DNA of 64,000 bases. Source: Puffinus mauretanicus (Eukaryota > Chordata > Aves > Procellariiformes > Procellariidae). Shown here piece by piece: positions 57,961-64,000 of this stretch. The stretch spans positions 1,054,001-1,118,000 of the forward strand of contig JAJKFH010001315.1 in assembly GCA_023333565.1 (NCBI GenBank), written 5' to 3'. Made by a program: the position numbers and the translations under genes. The notes beneath the pieces are model-generated. The model searched no databases. It was not told the DNA's origin and worked only from the letters and a program-made list of their open reading frames with translations. Each line of letters starts with the position of its first letter. Position 1 is the first letter of the stretch.

Positions 57961-58860
57961 CCGTCGGGGCGCTGTTGCGGAGGCTCGGGCTGTTGCAGCG
58001 CTCACGGCAGCCGCTGCCGGCGCTCCGCTGCACGGTTGTCTTTTTTTTTTCCCCTTTAAGCAGCCCGCCCTGCGCAGCCAGCCAGGGAAAGCAAGGCTCC
58101 CCGATGCCCGAAGGTGCCGGCAGCCGCCGGCCGCTTGCCCCGGGGGACAACGGTGCTCCCCGCTTCTCCCGCACGCTCCGGCGGGGCCGCGCGCTCGTGC
58201 CCGGCGGCGCGAGGTGTTTTGCAGCGCGTTTCCCTGCGTGTCCCGGCCGGTGGTCGGCGGCGGTGCACACCTCGCCCCCGGGCAGGGCAGGCAGCGGCTC
58301 CGCTGGTTTCTCCCAGGGAAGAAACCCCCGGCCCCGGGACAGGTTTCTCCGCGCCGGCCGCGGCTGTGCGGCTCTGCGGCCAGAGGGTAACTACTCCGGG
58401 GGCGTTCGTGAAGGCGGACGGTGCGGGCGGCACCTCAGGGCGGCGGCGAGGCGCCGGGGCCCGACCGCGCAGGGCCCCGGGGCACCGCGGAGAGCCGGGG
58501 CCATGCGCGCCCCGCGGGGGCAAGCGGATACGAGGGGAGAGGCAGGACGGAAAGGTCGTGGCCAGGGAGCCGGCGGAGCGGCCGCGCTCAAAATGGCGGC
58601 CGCCTGGTGGCGCTGCGCTGGGCGGCGGCGTGACATGGCCGCCTCTAGGGGGAGGTAGCGGCCCACCGCGCTCCGCCGCCTGGGCCGCCCTGGGCTGCGG
58701 TTCCCTCAGTCACCTCCGCGCCGTGAGCGGCCGCTGCGGGCTGAGGCAGGTACTGGGGGCACGACTCCCGCAGGAGGGCGAGGGGCTGCCGGGTCTCCGG
58801 GACAGGGAGGTGAGGGAGGGAGCGGGCCCGTCCGGGAGAGCCGTTAGTCTAGAGCAAAGG
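57961..58860. promoter_or_regulatory. Extended CpG island upstream of MYOD1 with YY1- and CTCF-like motifs
   Basis: CpG-rich DNA continues about 1 kb upstream of the MYOD1 promoter. It contains CAAAATGGCGGC (58588-58599), a perfect YY1 motif of the kind found just inside transcription starts. Two CTCF-like cores follow: GCCACCAGGCGGC on the minus strand near 58598-58610 and CCTCTAGGGGGAGGTA on the plus strand at 58642-58657. The long plus-strand frames here (366 and 256 codons) are arginine/alanine/glycine-rich by-products of GC content. A divergent noncoding transcript is possible. Confidence 0.5.
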
Positions 58861-59559
58861 CTCTCTGCTCTCACCTGGGGATAAAAATTTCCCAGCAGAA
58901 AAAGCCGATGTGTCTGGGGCCCATTGAAGTGTGTTAGCCTTTTTCTCAGGAATCAGGGTGTCCCTGCCCGCATCTGACCCAGGTATAGTTCAGAGATACC
59001 TACCGATGGAAAATGTTCAGCAAGACTCAAGCGTATTTATTGAAACTATTTGACCTCAGAGCAAAAACAAATTGTGTGGGAGGGTGAGCGGCTGAGACAC
59101 CCAGCTAGTGCCTGAGCGAGTTGCAACCATATTTATCACAGGAAGTATTTGATTTCTCCAATAAAGCAATGCAGTAATGGTTTAGTAACGACGTACCAGA
59201 GGAGAGCTGAGGCCTGAGTTTCGTTCAGCTAGCACTTCAGCAAATGACTCTTTTCGCATGAGCTACGATGTATAAATTTGCATTTCGGGTTCCTCTTTCA
59301 ACTCCAGCCTCTGTTTACCTTTATTCGGAAGTCTTTGAAGAGATTGACTGAGGTGAAGGTATTTTGCTGCATGTGTAGTTGCACTGCAGTTGGATTGCTT
59401 GTGTATTGCTTGTGCATAAGAATTTGTTGTTTCAGGTAACTAGCAGTGGCAGAGTTTGGAGCTTGGAGAAATGGGATGGTTTTGGGTAACATCTCTCAAG
59501 GGTGCTAGAGTTTTTACTCTGTTTTTGGAATATCATTTGAGATGAGAAATTTGGTTCTT
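58861..59559. other. MYOD1 upstream flank between CpG island and CR1
   Basis: Ordinary sequence with a CACCTG E-box at about 58873. No gene or repeat is recognised. Confidence 0.6.
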
Positions 59560-60441
59560 GCAGACGACACCAAGCTGGGTGGGAGTGTTGATCTGCTGGA
59601 GGGTAGGAAGGCTCTGCAGAGGGACCTGGACAGGCTGGATCGATGGGCCGAGGCCAACTGTATGAGGTTCAACAAGGCCAAGTGCCGGGTCCTGCACTTT
59701 GGCCACAACAACCCCAGGCAACGCTACAGGCTTGGGGAAGAGCAGCTGGAAAGCTGCCTGGAGGAAAAGGACCTGGGGGTGCTGATTGACAGTCGGCTGA
59801 ACATGAGCCGGCAGTGTGCCCAGGTGGCCAAGAAGGCCAACAGCATCCTGGCCTGTATCAGAAATAGTGTGGCCAGCAGGAGCAGGGAGGTGATCGTGCC
59901 CCTGTACTCGGCACTGGTGAGGCCGCACCTCGAATGCTGTGTTCAGTTCTGGGCCCCTCACTACAAGAAGGACATTGAGGTGCTGGAACGTGTCCAGAGG
60001 AGGGCAACGAAGCTGGTGAAGGGCCTGGAGCACAAGTCTTATGAGGAGCTGCTGAGGGAACTGGGGTTGTTTAGTCTGGAGAAGAGGAGGCTGAGGGGAG
60101 ACCTCATCGAGCTCTACAACTACCTGAAAGGAGGTTGTAGCGAGGTGGGGGTTGGTCTCTTCTGCCAAGTAACAGCGATAGGACAAGAGGAAATGGCCTC
60201 AAGTTGTGCCAGGGGAGGTTTAGATTGGATATTAGGAAAAATTTCTCTTCTGAAAGAGTGGTCAGGGCTTGGAACAGGCTGCCCAGGGAAGTGGTTGAGT
60301 TACCATCCCTGGAGGTATTTAAAAGACGTGTAGATGAGGCGCTTAGGGACATGGTGTAGTGGGTATGGTGGTGTTGGGTTGATGGTTGGACTCGATGATC
60401 TTGGAGGTCTTTTCCAACCTTTATGATTCTATGATTCTTTT
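59560..60441 (+). mobile_element. CR1 LINE, 5'-truncated, late frameshift (copy 3)
   Basis: This copy enters at the RT catalytic segment (ADDTKLGG) and closely parallels copy 1, but without its internal two-base loss. The frame runs through [33 protein letters not shown] and [20 protein letters not shown], then shifts near 60173 where one base is missing relative to copy 1. The 3' end carries GTTGGACTCGATGATCTTGG and the ATGATTCTATGATTCT tail. It lies about 1.8-2.6 kb upstream of the MYOD1 start site and is antisense to it. Confidence 0.95.
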
Positions 60442-63400
60442 TCCAATACAGAAGCACTTCAGCAGTTCTAACTGTGCGATTTCATTGACTTCATGACTAA
60501 AATAGTTATGGGTATTTTTAATGTACCATGAGCTAAAATTAATCTCCATTCTGCAGTTATAAACGTTGGTGAAATTTCAACTCATTCAAAATCAAAGGCA
60601 AAGCTCTGTTTTCAGTGGGGCAAAGAGCTGACTGAATGTGAAAAGGTAAAAAACATCCATCAATGACCTAGTCCCCAGTCCCTGTGCCTATGACTTGTTA
60701 GAGGGGCTATCGTGATGGTGGCTTCTTTTGTTGTTACATGATTTGTTTTTTGCAAAAATTTGCAAAAATTCCTAATCTGCAGTCCCCATTTTCTACTTAC
60801 TTGAATGTCTTCAAGTACAGACAAAGATAAGAACTGTTGGTTCTGTCATTATCCCCCAAAAATAAAATTTTTATTTAAAGAATAAAGTATATATTTCGGA
60901 CTCAGTACAAGTTTGTTCTTTCACTGTATCCAATGCTGAAAAGCGATATGTCCCAAGGAGATCAGCTATTGACCACCCTTACACATTTAGAAGTGTATCT
61001 CCCAGCTGTTTCTGAGAGGCAGAGTAGCAAACTTGTGGAAACACTTCACTGTTATTACAGAGGTTTTTTAATCCAAAAGGCATGAACAGATTTCATTTTT
61101 CTTTAAATCTTTATTGAACAGTTAAAAAAGTAAAAATAATTTGTATTCAAAATAGTGCTAGGTATACAATAATGTATAATAGAGAAATAGTTGTATGCTG
61201 TAACAACTGAACATGTAAATTGGGATATCAAGGCTTGGTGCTGGCTATATGACACACTCAAGACACTTAAACTCTCTCCACATCATTGGTTTCATTCGTG
61301 GAAAAGGTAATTTTGCCTAATATTTAGCCAGTGTTGTAGCGTATTCTGCCACTGTGTGTTTCTAGGTTCTGTTTGACCCCAGGAAAAGGCATTCTGGGAC
61401 TTGTGTGCATAGTGGTTACCTTGGGCAAAGTGGTAACAAACGGTGGGACTTGGACAAGCAATACAATTGCCCATGGAGGCGCTTAAGTGCATGAATTCAC
61501 CTAAGTGAAGAAGTCAGGAGAAGGCCGTGTCCAGATGGTGAATTCTGTTCAGCGTGATCTTCCCATGAAGGTGCCCTTGAGGACTCCTCCCCTGCTGCTG
61601 CCACCAAAACTAACATTCACTTTCCAGTATTATTCCCAAAGATGGGTTTGTCCAGAAAGATGTTGCCTTGTACGGTGGGGCCTGAAAAAAAGTCCTTGCA
61701 AAGAACAAATCCTGAGGTGCTCTTCTCAATTTTGTGTGGCCATAATGGAGAGGATGAAGGACAGCATCATCTCCACCTAGAGACTTCAAGTGAATTCCTC
61801 ACTCTGAGAGTAGGCAGCAGCAAGGGCCCTTTCCGTGCAACAATAGGTAGTGCTTATGGCAAGCATTTAGAAGTTTGGAAGCCTCTGTGGCTGTAACTCA
61901 TAATTTCAGTAAAGATTGGGTCTCTCCAGAGCTTCTGGTTTGGATGCTGTATTTAGGTACTGGTCCTGCTATAGCTATTCTGAGCTACCCCAGATTGTGT
62001 GTTTGGATGGTTTGGGCATTGCTTTGGAAGTACAGATACAGGAGTGTGTATATGAACAAGCATTCAGCAGAGAAAGAGAATTTGTAAAGTTTCTCTAAGT
62101 GGTGTTGGCCTTATACCTGTTCCACGTTCATCCTTCATCTCCTTTTTTTCAGGGTGTGATTGAAAAGGAAGCTAGGAAGGCAGAGGCAGATTGTACTTCC
62201 TATGCTGAGAAACATGGACAGACTCGTCCTATATACAGTAGACAGGTATTGTTAACAAAGTTTGAGATCATATTCACAAGCATATGTGCCCTCTCAGCAG
62301 AAGCAGCATGTGGACAAGAAGAGCTTGTTATCTACAGTAACTGATTGATTTCTCTTTTCTTTTTCAGAGGATAGAGACTGGGAAAATAGCTGATTGTGAG
62401 TTTATCTAAAATTAACAGAATTGTCTCTTCAGGCAGAGGGCCCAGAATGTGTTTTGGAAAAGGGAGAGAGAAAGACCTAAAATCTGAGAATGTGTGGATA
62501 CATTTGGCTACAAAGATGAGTATGAGAAGAGCCTCTGAGAAACCGACATGGCAGTATTTCAGGGAAAAAGAAGAGGCAAGTAAGTCTTGCTTTGGAAAAT
62601 TTAAATGTTGAGCTCCTTGTTGGAATTCATTTCAGGTAAAAGACAGTCTTAAGTGCTGGAAACCATGGAGGAGGCTGTTACCTACATTTCAGAAGGTCAC
62701 CAACTCTTAAAGGAGAAGGCTTGTAGAAGTAGGTCAAACATTACCAGTAGTATTGGAAAGGGTTTTATATGGCGCTAGTTTATAATTCAGTTAGTAGCTT
62801 TGCTCTGTTCATACTTAATGAGCTATATTTTAATACTGAGAGGGATGGATTCTATTGCTCTTATTCATGTTGAGTTGCAGTCAGTGGAACTAATTGTTGA
62901 ATAAGGTATGCTCAGCATGAGGATGGGTGATGGAATCTAGCCCAGATGGAAATATCTTTTGAACTACTGCTGTATTAGAGAGCAGCCATCTCACCATAGG
63001 CAAATCTAGCATGTCACTAAAAGTGCTTCGAGCCATTCTTGTGGCACACTGCAGTATTTTTACAGATGAATACAGGGGTTGTTTTAAAGTGATTTCCCCC
63101 CCCCGCCCCCAAAGTTGAATCATATTAGCAGAAAGATAGGGAAAGCATCTGCATTGTAATTGTCTGTCCTGTTTTACAACTCCAACAGAAAGTAGGCGTT
63201 TTGGTTTTTTTTTCCAGAAATGGCAACTTAACTACAGCTGTGTATAAAAGTCAGTTTACTGAAAATGTTTCATTGTGCAGTGTTCTGTTCCTAATGCAGT
63301 TTTCTGACATTTGTTTTCATTCTGTGGTCTATTCTTCCATCTTGTGCAACTTTCTTAGTAGTATAAAAGTACTGGTGCAGTTTTGTATACCTACGGCAAA

Positions 63401-63911
63401 ATCTATTGGAGAAGCATACTAGCATGCCTATGTGGTAAATTGAGGAATACAACGTAGATGTCAAGTGCCATTTTTAGTATTGAACTGAATTTACTTTCAA
63501 GCATAATAGGAGTATCACTTACAGTATGATGTAAAAGTGTAAGACAATCTTTCAATGAAGCAAACCCCAACTGCATAAAAGATGTATATAATGACAAAAA
63601 AGCCTAGCTGCAGGCAGCTGGTCTCGCAGTTCCTCCTCTTAGGTGACCTTGGTAGCCACTGTACAGAAAGAGAGACACTCCTGCAGGAGATGAATGGAAG
63701 GAATTTGGACACCTCTGAACTTTAACCAAGCTGGCTAAAGTAAAGGCCTTAAGTGTGGTGGTGCTAACTGAACACTGCCGTAATTGAAATGCAAAACTAA
63801 TGAGTGACCACTCTTTATGATGCAATTCTGGTCGTGTGCTGCATTTTCACTAGGATCTCATTTCTCTACTGAGGACCAAGATAGGAAATACAAGAAATAG
63901 TAGTACCACAG
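60442..63911. other. MYOD1 upstream flank (about -2.6 to -6.1 kb)
   Basis: AT-rich DNA without a recognised gene. Contents: a minus-strand AATAAA near 61110 in an A/T-rich setting, a group of short plus-strand frames at 61.5-62.6 kb, a candidate spliced exon at 62153-62245, and a C-run at about 63098-63112. In mammals the MyoD distal regulatory region lies near -5 kb, which would correspond to about 62.8 kb, but I cannot identify its motifs with confidence. Confidence 0.6.
62153..62245 (+). other. Candidate spliced exon, unknown transcript
   Basis: A 93-base stretch, fully open for 31 codons from its first base (GVIEKEARKAEADCTSYAEK onward), is preceded by a strong acceptor (CTCCTTTTTTTCAG) and followed by a donor-like CAG|GTATTG. 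Its length is a multiple of three. A second acceptor-like site (CTCTTTTCTTTTTCAG) follows, with sequence from 62368 ending at a GTGAGT-like donor. I do not recognise the peptide. It may be an exon of an unannotated plus-strand transcript or a chance arrangement. Confidence 0.3.
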
Positions 63912-64000
63912 TGTTGTGGTTTAACCCAGCAGGCAGCTAACCACCACACACCTGTGTGCTCACTCCCCCCCAGTGGGATGGGAGAGAGAATCAAAAAAAA
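63912..64000 (-). mobile_element. 3' end of a second ERVL-like LTR, truncated by window edge
   Basis: TGTTGTGGTTTAACCC at 63912 and the following bases match the corresponding edge of the LTR at 13116 (CACCACACA, then a C-run, then GTGGGATGGG-AGAGAAT). Read on the minus strand this is the U5 end, so the LTR points toward MYOD1, about 6.1 kb upstream of its start site. The promoter half lies outside the window. The five bases before it are CACAG, which should recur on the far side if it is an intact insertion. Confidence 0.85.

Noticed and set aside
57558..58658. 366-codon plus-strand open frame across the MYOD1 start and upstream CpG island
   Set aside because: It is antisense to MYOD1 exon 1 and its product is almost only Arg, Ala, Gly and Pro, as expected from CpG-rich DNA in any frame.
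61100..61130. Minus-strand AATAAA near 61110 as the 3' end of another gene, such as OTOG
   Set aside because: No upstream coding exon is recognisable to its right, and single hexamers are common in AT-rich DNA.
62600..63100. Avian counterpart of the mammalian MyoD distal regulatory region
   Set aside because: Position would fit, but I could not find convincing paired MEF2, SRF and E-box sites, so it is not listed as a feature.

Overview
The window looks like avian nuclear DNA. Three copies of the bird/reptile CR1 LINE 3' end, with the typical ATTCTATGATTCTATG-like tail, are present. There is also a solo LTR of a type abundant in songbirds and other Neoaves, with a second LTR cut by the right edge. 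The gene pair MYOD1-KCNC1 lies in the same order and orientation as in other vertebrates (on chicken chromosome 5, from memory). The LTR type suggests a neoavian bird rather than a galliform; this is inference from memory of repeat families.

Both genes are on the minus strand. 1-35718 is the start of a very long first intron of KCNC1 (Kv3.1). It holds one CR1, one solo LTR in the sense orientation, small duplications, a perfect hairpin and AT-rich stretches that look like conserved noncoding DNA. 35719-36288 is KCNC1 coding exon 1 (T1 tetramerisation domain), within a CpG island reaching about 37.33 kb. No exon for the Kv3.1 membrane segments was seen, so exon 2 should lie beyond the left edge. 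37.3-53.96 kb is the intergenic interval, with one CR1 and no recognisable gene. 53.96-57.80 kb is the complete three-exon MYOD1 gene (299 aa), with promoter, 3'UTR AU-rich element and polyadenylation signal. 57.84-58.86 kb is an extended CpG island with YY1- and CTCF-like motifs. 58.9-64.0 kb is upstream flank with a CR1, a candidate spliced exon on the opposite strand and a truncated LTR.

The two genes do not form a pathway: MYOD1 is the skeletal-muscle determination factor and KCNC1 is a fast delayed-rectifier potassium channel of fast-spiking neurons. Their adjacency is ancestral synteny. The observations most worth a second look are regulatory: a 6-codon uORF 11 nt ahead of the KCNC1 start, a polypurine tract in its 5' region, an LTR with a CRE-TATA promoter inside KCNC1, an LTR pointing at MYOD1, and a possible divergent transcript from the MYOD1 CpG island. 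No exotic new system was found.
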